This document shows, piece by piece, positions 1 to 8,593 of a stretch of DNA of 12,105 nt. Origin of the DNA: Acanthamoeba sp. SK_2022b (lineage: Eukaryota; Discosea; Longamoebia; Acanthamoebidae); NCBI GenBank assembly GCA_027943245.1, contig JANDJZ010000960.1:1-12105 (forward strand), read 5' to 3'. Below the pieces are notes generated by a model, which worked only from the letters and a program-made list of their open reading frames with translations, was not told where the DNA came from and made no database searches. Position 1 is the stretch's first letter; every line of letters begins with the position of its first letter. The translations under genes and the position numbers were made by a program.

Positions 1-92
1 AAATCCATTCAGCATTCATACATTCGGCAGGCTGCATTGTGGGGCCAATAACATTCGTAATTTGCCCAACCACTAGCGTGCGTTTACCACCC

Positions 93-100
93 ATAAAAAG
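93..100 (+). promoter_or_regulatory. TATA-like box upstream of the AN1-like gene
   Basis: The sequence ataaaaag lies 33 bp upstream of the chosen start codon at 133. That spacing would put transcription start only a few bases before the ATG, as is common for genes with very short leaders in compact protist genomes. The match is short and could be chance; it is supported mainly by its position. Confidence 0.35.
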
Positions 101-132
101 CTCCACCTCAAAAGATACCAACAACTACAACG

Positions 133-1198
133 ATGCAAGGGGTCGATCTTACCCTTGGTCTGGACACCACAGAAAAGTGCAGTCGTTGCTCCCAACGCAC
201 TGGGTACTTCTTAGTTAACTGTTCGTCATGTGGCGATTGCTTTTGCTGGGGTCTCCTCAACCACTGGAAAGCGACCGGTACACAAAGCAATCTTCGCAGC
301 ATCGTTGTATTTTTTGACTTATAATTTCTTTTTCCTTTTAAAAGAATCAGGACATGCGTGTACTCCAGTGGGGTACACACCAGTTGCTCGGCCAGTTATC
401 CAGTTTTCACCGACCGAGCTGGCCACGTGGGCCGACCGATACCGCAATCCGGCGGACGAAGACGCTGCATTTAATTTGGCCCGAGTGCACTCCCTGGACC
501 ATTCGAGAGCGTACCAGCATGTGGTCGACCACATGATCACGCTGTTCCCTCGTATACGGGCGAGGCTGGAGGGCGAGTGGATATCGATCACCGAGTACGA
601 CTGTACCTCTTCGGCTTTCATCCACGACAATCGTGCCACCTATCGTCAGTACATCGAGAACAACATCCTGTCGTTGGAGGTCAAGCGCGAGTACACCACG
701 AACCAACTGCGGACATACCGCATTTTTACCAAGAACACCAAACTACAAGGAGTGGCCCCCGATGGTACCGCTGCCTACTTTGGCAGGTGCAAACACGAGG
801 AATCGGCGGAATACGGCACCGAGGAGGACTGGGGCTGCCAGAAGGACCTGCGTGGAGCCACTTTTGACTCCTCTCATCGCGTGGCGCACGGCAAGGGCCA
901 GCTCCACTGGCAGCACAACTGCCTGACGCGGAGCAGGTGCACAATCCGCGCGGACGACGGTTCCGAGTACATTGCGCAGCGCAACACAGGATGGCTGGAA
1001 GACGCGGGGTATCGGCACAAATGCTGGGGAGGAGGTCTAAGCGAGAGTCCGACCGGCGTTCTATCAACTGGGTGTGGAAAAGAGCACGGCTGGGAAAGAG
1101 CCGGCCCAGAAGGCACCACCAGGCAATCCTACAGTAGCTACATTTGTGGACTCCAAAGGATACGTGTGTTTGTTAAGGTGTTCCCAGAAGCCACATAA
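133..1198 (+). CDS. AN1-like zinc-finger protein, two exons
   Basis: Exons are 133-277 and 351-1198, giving about 330 residues. The intron 278-350 starts GTACAC and ends in a pyrimidine-rich TTTTTCC...AATCAG; both sides are in phase 1. Splicing brings together C16, C19, C30, C33, C38, H44, H50 and C52, in the order C-x2-C-x10-C-x2-C-x4-C-x5-H-x5-H-x-C. This is the AN1 zinc-finger pattern, with five residues instead of the usual two between the fifth Cys and first His. Without splicing the last H-x-C is lost, so the finger supports the intron. AN1 fingers occur in ubiquitin- and stress-related proteins, but no partner domain (A20, UBL, CDC48-binding) is visible. Residues 53-330 are unrecognised, with scattered Cys/His around 200-265. 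The start at 133 follows a TATA-like site at 93. The 3' end is uncertain: an alternative intron 1035-1122 would change the last ~55 residues and move the stop to 1256. Confidence 0.6.
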
Positions 1199-1333
1199 AT
1201 TCACACCCTGTTCAGCGTGGTGCTTGCGCCTTGCTGTGCAGTTGAAGACGTCGTAGAGATGCATCTGCTCGTCCACCACGACGGCAGAGGCTGTTTTGCA
1301 CCAAGGTGGCTTTTGTTGATTTCCCGACCCTGT

Positions 1334-4140
1334 TCAGCTGTGTGATGCAACTGGGAGGTGATGCAGGCGCCACCATGCAAAGCTTCGAGAAAACCACTCC
1401 TCCTCTGCCCGCCTGTCACTCGCGCAGTGCTGCGCATCGCTGGGGTCCTGCTCCAGCTCCAGGTCGAGATCCACCTCGCCGTGGTTGGGCTCCTCATCAA
1501 ACTCCTCGCCACGCCACAAAGCCCAGTGGCGCCTGCGCTCGGGGAAGTCGTTCTCCTCGGCGTCCCACATCGTGGTTGTCGCTACCACCAACAGGAAATC
1601 CACCAGGGCATAGGCCAGCGCTTCGTGGGGCGACGCGGTCGGCCGGTCAAGTTTCGTGTCGTGGTGCTCCTCAAGCGCGAGGCCGAGGAGTCGACCGATC
1701 ACGTCCAGGGCCTTGAGTGCCATGCGGCCGAGCCCCCCACCATTCGTTGAGCACCAGTAGTAGACCACCGCTCCTTCCTCATGTGCCACAGCGCCATCTT
1801 TCGTCTCGCTGAGGATGGCCTCCGCCAGTCCGTCCTGCAGTCGCTGCGCCTCGCCTCGCCGCCCACTGTGATCGGCCACGCGCACTGTGATCGCCGTATA
1901 AGAGCAACCGTGGTGTTGCCCTGTCGACATCCCGATGATCAATTGCTCACGACACCCGACAACCTCTCCCCTCTGTTCCCCGCCCGCGACGTCGTCGTCT
2001 TTGCCGGCCGGAGCTCCGGGCAGGCCTGCGAACGAGCAAAGAATGTGTCGGCGCTCGCCGGGCACGGGGAACGCCACCTCGAGGATGGCGCAGCGCTCCT
2101 CGGCCGGATTGAGAACCAACGAGCGCGCATACCTGGCCTGCAAGTCGCGTACGACCTGCGAGCAGAGTTGTGGAGAGAATTGGGGTTAGGGCTGTAAGCA
2201 CGAGAAGAGGCAGAGTGGGGAATGCACATCACCTGGTGGCCGGTCAGGCGCCTATCCAAGAGGTGCTGGTGGAACAGGGAGGCGTTGCGTCCGATCCACT
2301 CCTGGAAGAGTGGGCCGCAGCGCTGGAGCCGCTGCTGCTGGGTCGCGAACTGTACGGTCAGTCGATCGAGCAGCTCCCAGACCGCTTCGTTCTTTCCGTC
2401 GAAAGTGAGAAAGAAATGAAGAAAAGAGCAAGAAAAGAACACGTCAGCGTCAAGCACGACAACGGCAAACGTGGCGGCGCAGTCTACCTGATGCATGTGC
2501 TGGTATTGGTCGAGAAATCCTCGAAACTGTTCAACGTACCCCTGCATCTCCTGCCTTTCGCGGTGTTTGCGCGCGACGGCCTTCATCATCGTGGGGTGGG
2601 CGTATCCGTGCGCATCGTCATCGTCGCCCGTTTCAGGCAGCCGAGGCTCCTTCCCGTCGCCCACGCTGTTCCCCAGCCTCCAGAAGCCCAGGCACGCCAG
2701 CAGAGCCGTGAGGACCTCGCGCCCGGTCCACACGCGGCTTGGGTCACGCGTGTCATCGTCGCCGTCGCCGTCGCCGTCGCCAACAGCGTGCAGGTCCATG
2801 CACGCCCACAGCTTGGTCAACATGCCGCTCAACATGAGGTTCTCCGGCCCAGAGTCGTGGTGGAGGACCGCGTCGTAGAGGAACAGCCACGTGCTGCCGT
2901 CCTCCCGCTCCATCGCCTCGTCGCTCCCCGGGGTCTCGGGCTGCAGGAGGCGTCGCCGCCAGGCCGCGGAGCGGGTGCTACAGTGGAGCGTCACCAGGGC
3001 CTGCCAGCCCATGGCGCTGTGCCACGACCGACGCAGGCTCAGCCCCACCTCGGCCCGTTCTGCGGCGCCGTAACGACACATGTCGGCAACCAATCACGAA
3101 TGACTTGTGTGAAGGGGGGGGGCACCGTGGGGCAGGTCGGGAAGGCGCAGAGATAGGCAAGAGGTGATGCCCAGCAAGCCGGTCCGATTCACGCACTCCT
3201 CGCATCGGCGCATGTGTTCGACCGTGAGGGGCGGCTCTCCCGCGCTGGCGCGGCCACCAGGCGTCGCGAGCATCCGCTCTCGGAAGGCGTCGAGCTTCGC
3301 CCGATACAACCCACGCTCGCACCACACTCGCTCCAACACCTGGCCGAGCCTGACCCAACCACCGCCGACAGGGCACATGGTAACATGCAACGAGGACAAG
3401 CCAATCAGCGACGGTCTTGCATGGAATGCAAAGAATGGTGGCGCACTGCGCTTGGTGGGCGCTGGCGTGAACGAGGCCCAGGGTGGCCTCGACCCTCTTG
3501 CTGAACGTGGCCTTGGCCTGTGCGTCGCTGGAGGAGCCGGAGATCGTCGGCAGGCCGCCAGTGGAATCGAGCCCGGCCAGCAGGTGCTGTTTCAGGAAGC
3601 GGCCAAACGGCTGGGTGAGCTCGGAGAACGCGTCGAGTTGGTCTCGGTCGCGGGCGGCGAGCGCCTGATAGACGCTGGTCCTGGTGGCGCGACTGACCAG
3701 TCGCAACGCCGCCACATCGGGGCTCCACCCGCCGCGGCGCAGCACGTGCCTGCACCAATCGCCACGCGAGGCCTGTAAATACACTGCAATTCGTTCGCAC
3801 CAGGACACCAGGACATGCAAGTGCACTTGGTGATGCTGACGGCGACGCTGAGAGTAGTGAACACATACTCGAACGAGGCCCTCTCCTTTGTGGAGGTGAG
3901 GTTCGACGTAGAGTTACTCACTGTAGAAGAAGAAGAGCTTTGAAGTGCTGGCCCAGTCGACAAGAGGTAGTGGAGCAGGCGGTGGAAAACGAGGTAGGGC
4001 AACGCGTTCAGAAGGTCCCCCCGCCCCTCGTCGCCAGCAGGCTCCGTCGTCCGGAGCCTTTTATTGTCTCGACTCTCCCCCTGCGCGGCCAGGGTGGCTC
4101 GCTCATCGTCGTTGGTCGCGTCACCGCTTGTCCTCTTCAT
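1334..4140 (-). CDS. large protein with F-box-like N-terminus, six exons
   Basis: My model reads, in transcript order, 4140-3922, 3772-3447, 3349-3126, 3059-2488, 2391-2233 and 2155-1334, for about 773 residues. Introns are 149, 97, 66, 96 and 77 bp. All are GT-AG and phase-consistent: donors GTGAGT, GTGCGC, GTGCCC, GTAGAC and GTGATG; acceptors TTTACAG, GGGTCAG, GCCGCAG, GGAAAG and CTCGCAG. Residues ~43-60 (DLLNALPYLVFHRLLHYL) and, after the first intron, a segment with ALRLVSRATRTSVYQAL resemble the two halves of an F-box. If so, the protein would be a substrate adaptor of an SCF ubiquitin ligase. The rest has no recognised repeats (no LRR, WD40, Kelch or ankyrin). Exon 4 contains an acidic GDGDGD stretch from a short tandem repeat. 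Exon 2/3 is the least certain junction. The gene converges on the AN1-like gene, and its first exon lies partly in repeat copy L. The F-box call is tentative; the gene itself is well supported by G/C-ending codons. Confidence 0.6.
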
Positions 4141-4436
4141 GCTGCTGCCTCTTTCTTCTTGCTTCCAGTTTAACCAACTAATAACTTATTGGTGGAATCG
4201 CAAAACTCCGCGGCAAGCCCAGAACACGTTGGCAATGGCGCCATGCGCTCCTGCAGCCACGCAAAGACGGAGTCCATGCACGCCGAGGGGCAGTGGTCGT
4301 GGCTGTCGCTTCCCGCGCTCACCCGCTCGCAGCCATCCGCCGCATCCGTCTCAGACATGTCGTTTTGGTCTTCTTCTTCGGCTTCTTCGCGTCTTCATCG
4401 CCTTCGTTGTCTGGTCGGTCGAGCGGGGTGTTGAGC
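4036..4436. repeat. Direct repeat copy L (F-box 5' end plus ARB2 3' tail)
   Basis: This 401-bp segment is a diverged direct copy of 9024-9445. On the minus strand it contains, from right to left, a broken C-terminal coding piece of the ARB2-type gene, a ~92-bp intergenic spacer, and the first ~105 bp of the F-box gene's exon 1. A 118-bp stretch, 4235-4352, is identical to 9237-9354. Elsewhere there are substitutions and small indels. The outer edges are abrupt: homology starts near agcaggct at 4036 and stops near ttgagc at 4436. Confidence 0.95.
4170..4436 (-). pseudogene. C-terminal fragment of the ARB2/FAM172-type gene
   Basis: Read on the minus strand, this matches the last ~65 codons of the intact gene at 9235-10770. 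It includes the conserved ERVSAGSDSHDH segment and the terminal WLQERMAP. Two lesions are visible. The Thr-rich run encoded by an acg repeat in the intact gene is replaced by a shorter stretch that shifts the frame. The stop codon TAG (9235-9237) corresponds to TTG here (4233-4235), so the frame runs on for 20 more residues to a TAA at 4170. No upstream part of the gene, and so no Ser nucleophile region, is present. It is best read as a non-functional duplicate tail. Confidence 0.85.
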
Positions 4437-4703
4437 TGTGTGCACAATATTGGGGGCGGGGCAGGGGTGCCTGGTGAGCAAGGCCTACAAGCACAGAGCG
4501 GAAGTGCCTTAGATGAGCGTGAGACAAGCGAGCTTTATGAACCTCGTAGGTGACCGTCTGCCCATCTCCACCAACCCTCACGCATTGGGTCCCTCCTGAG
4601 TATGCATCACCTGAGTGAGCTCTCCGGCAACGAGAGGAGGCTGTCAATTGATCGTTGAACGCATCGAGCGGACTAGCCGTGTGTTTCGCTTCGTTGAGGC
4701 AGG
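4437..4703. other. Left edge of the insert, no assignable gene
   Basis: About 270 bp between repeat copy L and the Ser/Thr-repeat exon. CpG is present at moderate levels, unlike the block further right. A minus-strand frame is open across most of it, including the stretch GGDGQTVTYEVHKARLSHAH, but I recognise no family. It contains the first copy (4604-4621) of an 18-bp near-repeat whose partner is at 4878-4895. Confidence 0.5.
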
Positions 4704-4873
4704 ATGTCTTCATCCACCTCCACCTCCACCTCCACCTCCACCTCCACCTCCACCTCCACCTCCACCTCGCCCTCGACCCCGGCCACCAAGGCCGACGACA
4801 ACGGGTCCAAGAGCACCGGCGTGGTGCCCGTGCGGCGCGGGACCTCTGCTTTTCGAAACACGCTGCGGTGCAG
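4704..4873 (+). CDS. Orphan 5' exon encoding a Ser/Thr repeat N-terminus (partial)
   Basis: An ATG at 4704 opens a 56-codon frame: MSSS, about nine Thr-Ser pairs, then an STPATKADDNGSKSTGVV-type segment rich in small and charged residues. Third positions are nearly all G/C, as in the host-like genes here. Ser/Thr-rich N-termini also occur in the carrier gene at 10911. The frame reaches a plausible donor CAG|GTCAGC at 4873/4874 in phase 2, exactly where the CpG-poor block starts. No partner exon in matching phase was found. The best candidate acceptor, TTTTTTTCTAG at 8630-8631, leads into a frame that would need phase 1. This may be the 5' end of a gene interrupted by the insertion, or a spurious frame over a simple repeat; the minus strand is also open here. 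Confidence 0.35.
4712..4769. repeat. Hexanucleotide repeat (tccacc)n
   Basis: About nine tandem copies of tccacc run from the codons after the ATG at 4704. The + strand reads as Thr-Ser, Pro-Pro or His-Leu pairs depending on frame; the minus strand reads Glu-Val or Arg-Trp pairs. It ends as tcgccctcgacc, a decayed version of the unit. Confidence 0.95.
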
Positions 4874-4938
4874 GTCAGCATCTCCTGAGTGAGCTGCCAG
4901 TTATTGGCATGTTCGGCCTCTGTTTCTGCCAGGTTTTT

Positions 4939-5640
4939 CTAGTAGTGGGTGTTGGGCTGTTTCAGCTTGTGGACCATGTCCTTCCTTCCATCTTCAGGCG
5001 CTTTCAGTCCTGCACATTGAGGTACTGTTACCTCTTGAACTTCCTCCTCATTGGTGTACCTTGTGGGCGACACTGGTGTGGCTTGGACCTGCGCACATGG
5101 TGGGTGGTCTCCTTGCTGTAGGGTGTCAAGACATGGCAGCAAAGCCACCATCTGCTGTGATGGTCTGGTGTAGTTCCAGCTCAAGTTGGCAAGCAGAAGA
5201 GAGGGAGGAAATCAATGAAGAGACCATTGAAGGTCACCAGCCCAAGAGAGTTGAAGAAGTGTGTGCCTTTGTCACCCTGATAGAAGGACTCTTGTAGTTG
5301 TGGTGGGAGGACACCAATGTGTGGACTGTGAAGTACATGCTGCAAATGGTGTGCAGTGCAATGTCTGGGAATGTGTTCCCTCAAGCTCATGCCATGTCCC
5401 AGTCCAGTCAGCAAATTTCATGCTTGAGCTTGGAGTAGAGGAGGGGGAGGATATGGTAAAGCTCACAGCTGATGAAGAACTCATTAACTCCAAACCATAT
5501 GACTGATAGCCCCCCAGCACAAGCAGCTGTCAAGCTGTGTGTGGCAGGTCCAAACAAGCTGTTGAGGCACTCTTCATGTGTGATATGTGCTTGCTCCTGG
5601 GGGGCGTGCAGCTTGTCCCACCACTTGTCCCACATCCACA
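4939..5640 (-). pseudogene. Possible decayed coding region, minus strand
   Basis: Three successive minus-strand frames give protein-like text broken by frame changes: 5635-5408 (75 codons, with HITHEECLNSLFGPATHS), 5414-5181 (77 codons, with LREHIPRHCTAHHLQHV) and 5184-4939 (81 codons, with TNEEEVQEVTVPQCAGLKA). They overlap or abut at their ends, as expected if one longer gene had taken frameshifts. I recognise no family. In a CpG-poor, TG-rich stretch open frames can arise by bias alone, so this is weakly supported. Confidence 0.2.
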
Positions 5641-6448
5641 GGGGGTCTGCTGCTCATCACCCCCCAAAAGGAGGTGTGGAATAACATGCTGGCTGGGGGT
5701 GATGCAGGTGGAGGTGGGATGGCTTTGTGCTGCCTGTTGTCTGCTGTCCTGGGCCACGCCCCCACCCAACCACCATTCCATGAAGTCATCTACACATTGT
5801 GTGTCCAAGTATAACTTCATGATTGGTGGGGTGGGTGGTTACACCACCACCTTACACAAGGGCCCTTAAGCTGTATGGGCACTTACCGCCACACATGCAC
5901 TACATGCAAGTATTTCACTGAATGATGAGCAGCAGAAACAGACCTAAGCTGTGCTCAACCACATGATTGGGCTGACAAAATGTTGGGCCAGTGTTAGTGC
6001 AGTTGCCAACATTCACAGATTTGGCCAGCAAGCAAGAGATGGGCATCCAAAGAGAAGACAACCTTGTTTTTTTAATTCAAGATGGAAGCCCTTGATAAAG
6101 GAGATGCAAAGATGAAGTTGATTTTTGATTTTTGATATTGATGATGATGATGATATGAAGAAGAGATACTGCATCACCACGAAGGAGGAGAGGTACGCTT
6201 TGCAGAAAGCATAAGCAGAGGTACATGCAATTATTATCATTCCCTTCATCTCTTCTCATTTTGCTTTTGCCTTTTTGTTTGAATTTGTGCTCTTGGTTTA
6301 AGTACATGCCAATTTGGGCAAGAAGGACCAGTGGCTGGTTTCTGCCCCAGGGCACAGACATTGGGGCCACTGCCACAGTCTTTGTTCTTCTTCTTCTTCG
6401 TCATTCATGCAACCAAACACCAACTCTCACCTACGCCATTCAACAAAG
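5641..6448. other. Non-coding or unassigned part of the CpG-poor block
   Basis: No convincing gene is visible on either strand. The stretch has a short gat repeat near 6137-6153 and ctt runs near 6384-6398. Frames of up to ~110 codons exist at 5537-5869, but they are compositionally odd and have neighbouring frames of equal quality. Confidence 0.4.
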
Positions 6449-6592
6449 ATGAAGCTTGGACCCCCGCTGGCGGCCTTGTTGGCCCTGCTGTTTCTCTCCA
6501 TTTGTCATTGTTCATGTGAGCTTTGTCAACAAAGTTTCTCTTCCAGTGACTTCATCTTCATCTTCATCATAATCTTCAACCTTGCCAGCTGA
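6449..6592 (+). CDS. Small secreted or membrane peptide, possibly a first exon
   Basis: The ATG at 6449 gives MKLGPPLAALLALLFLSICH, a typical signal peptide with a basic n-region and a Leu/Ala core. It follows a pyrimidine- and A-rich leader ending in caacaaag. Unspliced, the frame ends at 6592 after 47 residues with a second hydrophobic stretch rich in Phe and Ile. Alternatively the GTGAGC at 6516 is a donor, making this exon 1 in phase 1. The nearby acceptors at 6546, 6588 and 6604 all fail in phase or hit an early stop when joined to it. One of the few CpG clusters in the block (6434, 6465, 6471) sits at this start. Confidence 0.25.
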   Translation: MKLGPPLAALLALLFLSICHCSCELCQQSFSSSDFIFIFIIIFNLAS

Positions 6593-6613
6593 TCATTGTG
6601 CCAGAATATTCCA

Positions 6614-7173
6614 ATGGTGTTGATGCATAAGTTGGAGCAGCAAATTACCAGTTTGTGGGGTGGCCAAGGCCTGCTCCTTCTCCTGCTGGTAATTGTCACA
6701 GCAGGCTCCTACATCAAGGCTGATCAGTGTTTGGCCAGCATCAAATTGGTTGTAAGTGGTCAGGCAGGCAACTCTCTACATCTGTTTCTCTTTTCTCCTC
6801 TCTTTTATTCACCATTATTGTTTGGTACCAGTTCTGCACCACCTATGCATTGGTGCATGTGTTTGGGACACAAGTTGTTTATTGGGCGGTTAAAACGCTC
6901 ATGACCCTCTCCACTGAGACCAGCACAGAGACTGGCACCAGCACCAAGAGAGCCACCAAGGTTGGAGCCTGCTGTGCTGGGCAGAGGCAGTGACCAACAG
7001 AAACAACAACTGGTATGGCACAAACATCCAGTGCCAGGCAAGCAGCAGAAGCAGCAGAAAAATACTTGAAATTGTAGGCAAGGGAGAGGGCTACCAGCAC
7101 CTCCACCATCAGCACCAACCCCAGGAGATTCTACTACCACCCCTACCCAGAGTCCTTCTATTCATCTACATAA
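6614..7173 (+). CDS. Small two-helix membrane protein, three exons, family unknown
   Basis: A spliced model of about 120 residues uses exons 6614-6751, 6832-6960 and 7078-7173. The first intron (6752-6831, 80 bp) has a consensus GTAAGT donor and a pyrimidine-rich TTTGGTACCAG acceptor. The second (6961-7077) runs GTTGGA to AATTGTAG and contains in-frame stops, so it must be removed. All junctions are phase 0. Residues ~24-39 (GLLLLLLVIVTAGSYI) and ~47-69 (starting FCTTYALVHVFGTQVV) look like membrane helices. A Thr/Ser/Glu-rich linker and a Tyr/Pro-rich tail follow. The true start could lie further upstream. No homologous family is recognised. Phase agreement at both introns argues that it is, or recently was, a gene. 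Confidence 0.35.
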
Positions 7174-8200
7174 CCAGCCATGAGGATGCCAGGCAAGATT
7201 CAAGCTGCACAAGGAGTGACAAGGAGGAGCTTAAGGAGTGGTTCAGGCCAGTGCACATGACAATGCCCAATGGGCAAAGTGACCAACTGGGCCACATTAG
7301 CAGCAAGCACACCCAGTTGGCCAAGGCACAGGCCAACACCACCAAGCCCAACACACAGGCCACAGATAAGCCAGGGCCAGCATGCAAGCCAACATGATCA
7401 TCCAGAGGGACCCAGCACATGCCACTGGCGCCTGGCAGGTGGCCAGGGCAGCACCCAAGGCAGCAGCAGACACAACTTGGCAACCAAGGCTCAGGCAGCA
7501 GCCAAGGCTGCACAAGTGGCCACAGCCCCTAAACATGCATGGCCATCTTACTCCAGATTGTTCCACAATGCTAGGACACATCCTCATCTGTTACAGGAGT
7601 CAGGTGTAGCTGATGGGAGGTATGGGCCCATTGGCAAACATGGTGGTGCAGGAACACCTGTGCTGGGAATGTTCACTGCATTTGGGGTCTCATCATCTGC
7701 TTGCCATGGTAATGGTTGGTGAGTGTCCATGGCGCCTTTTTTTCCTTCTTAATTGAGCTTGAGGATGAATGTGTGGGCCTTCAATCTCCATGACCTAAAT
7801 CTGTGAGGGTGCACTTGGAGGACTATAGGGTGCAGCACCACCTGGCAGGATGCCTGCCAGTGCCTGGGATTGAGGCAGGGCCTTGGCCTCCTCCATGAGC
7901 TTCTGCATGGATGTTCTTTACTACCTCCTCATGCCTGCTTTTGCACACATCAGTCCTGGAATGCAGCGAGAAGATGTGTGGTGGATGTTGATGCTGCTGC
8001 TGCGCTGGCTTACCTCTTTGAGAGTGAGCTAGATGCTCTGTGCTGCCATTGCTCCTTGCCCAGAGCAAGAGTAGAAGAGGTTGATGATGAGGATCTGGTG
8101 CTGGCGCACCCCAAGCACAGGAGATCCTTGAAACCACGAAAGCATAGGTTATGTAGTTTCATTTGTTTTCTTGCATGTCTTCCTTTTGCTACACCAAAAA
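7174..8200. other. Unassigned CpG-poor stretch
   Basis: No gene is convincingly supported. A + strand frame at 7270-7722 is open for 150 codons (Gln, Ala, His and Pro rich). An overlapping frame ending at 7397 contains SDKEELKEWFRPVH and a Lys/Thr/Gln-rich tail with G/C-ending codons. The two compete and neither has a recognisable domain. On the minus strand, 7823-8137 and 8010-8270 are open but repetitive (Ser, Ala). Confidence 0.35.
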
Positions 8201-8516
8201 TTAAGACCATAACTGCATGACCCAGTAATCCTTTTTGGCCAATGCATCCTTGATGCTTACAAACTCCCATTTGTCACATAACCAGGAAAAATTTTTGGCC
8301 AGGATATGCTGTGCAGCCAGCATCCAGGCTATCAGGCCATGGTTGCTGTTGATGACCATGTTATTCAGGCTTTCCATTGAGCAGCATTCCTCCTTGTGAA
8401 GTGGCTGCAGCAATCTTGACAATACAATTGCTGTGTGTTATCAATTTGCTTAATTCCCTTGGTAGTGCCTCATTCCAAGGAATGATCACACAAAAAAACA
8501 CCAGGCTTTTTGGCAT
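8201..8516 (-). pseudogene. Possible frameshifted ORF, minus strand
   Basis: Two overlapping minus-strand frames have natural-looking composition. One, 8516-8361, begins MPKSLVFFCVIIPWNEALPR and ends after 51 residues; the other, 8422-8201, includes WLCDKWEFVSIKDALAKKDY. A single frameshift near 8370-8420 would join them into roughly 100 residues. No family is recognised. Evidence is composition only. Confidence 0.2.
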
Positions 8517-8584
8517 TAATCTCCCCTATTATCAACTGAGAGGTCAAGAATACACTTCACCCCCCTTCGACAAACTGCTACTGC

Positions 8585-8593
8585 TATAAATAG
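8585..8593 (+). promoter_or_regulatory. TATA-like box at the right edge of the CpG-poor block
   Basis: The sequence tataaatag lies about 110 bp upstream of the ATG at 8700 and just before CpG content returns to normal. It could serve the truncated frame at 8700. An equally plausible reading of the next bases (tttttttctag at 8621-8631) is a 3' splice site rather than a leader. Confidence 0.3.

Noticed and set aside
230..350. Start of the AN1-like protein at 230 in the long frame
   Set aside because: The first ~40 residues would be translated intron, including the pyrimidine tract. Starting at 133 and splicing restores the zinc finger.
1204..1337. Repeated 12-mer accctgttcagc at 1204 and 1326
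   Set aside because: Too short and without context; likely chance or a trace of local duplication.
2170..3156. 328-codon open frame on the + strand
   Set aside because: Antisense to F-box-gene exons 4 to 6. GC-rich coding DNA often leaves a long opposite frame; composition is Val/Arg/Pro-heavy with no motif.
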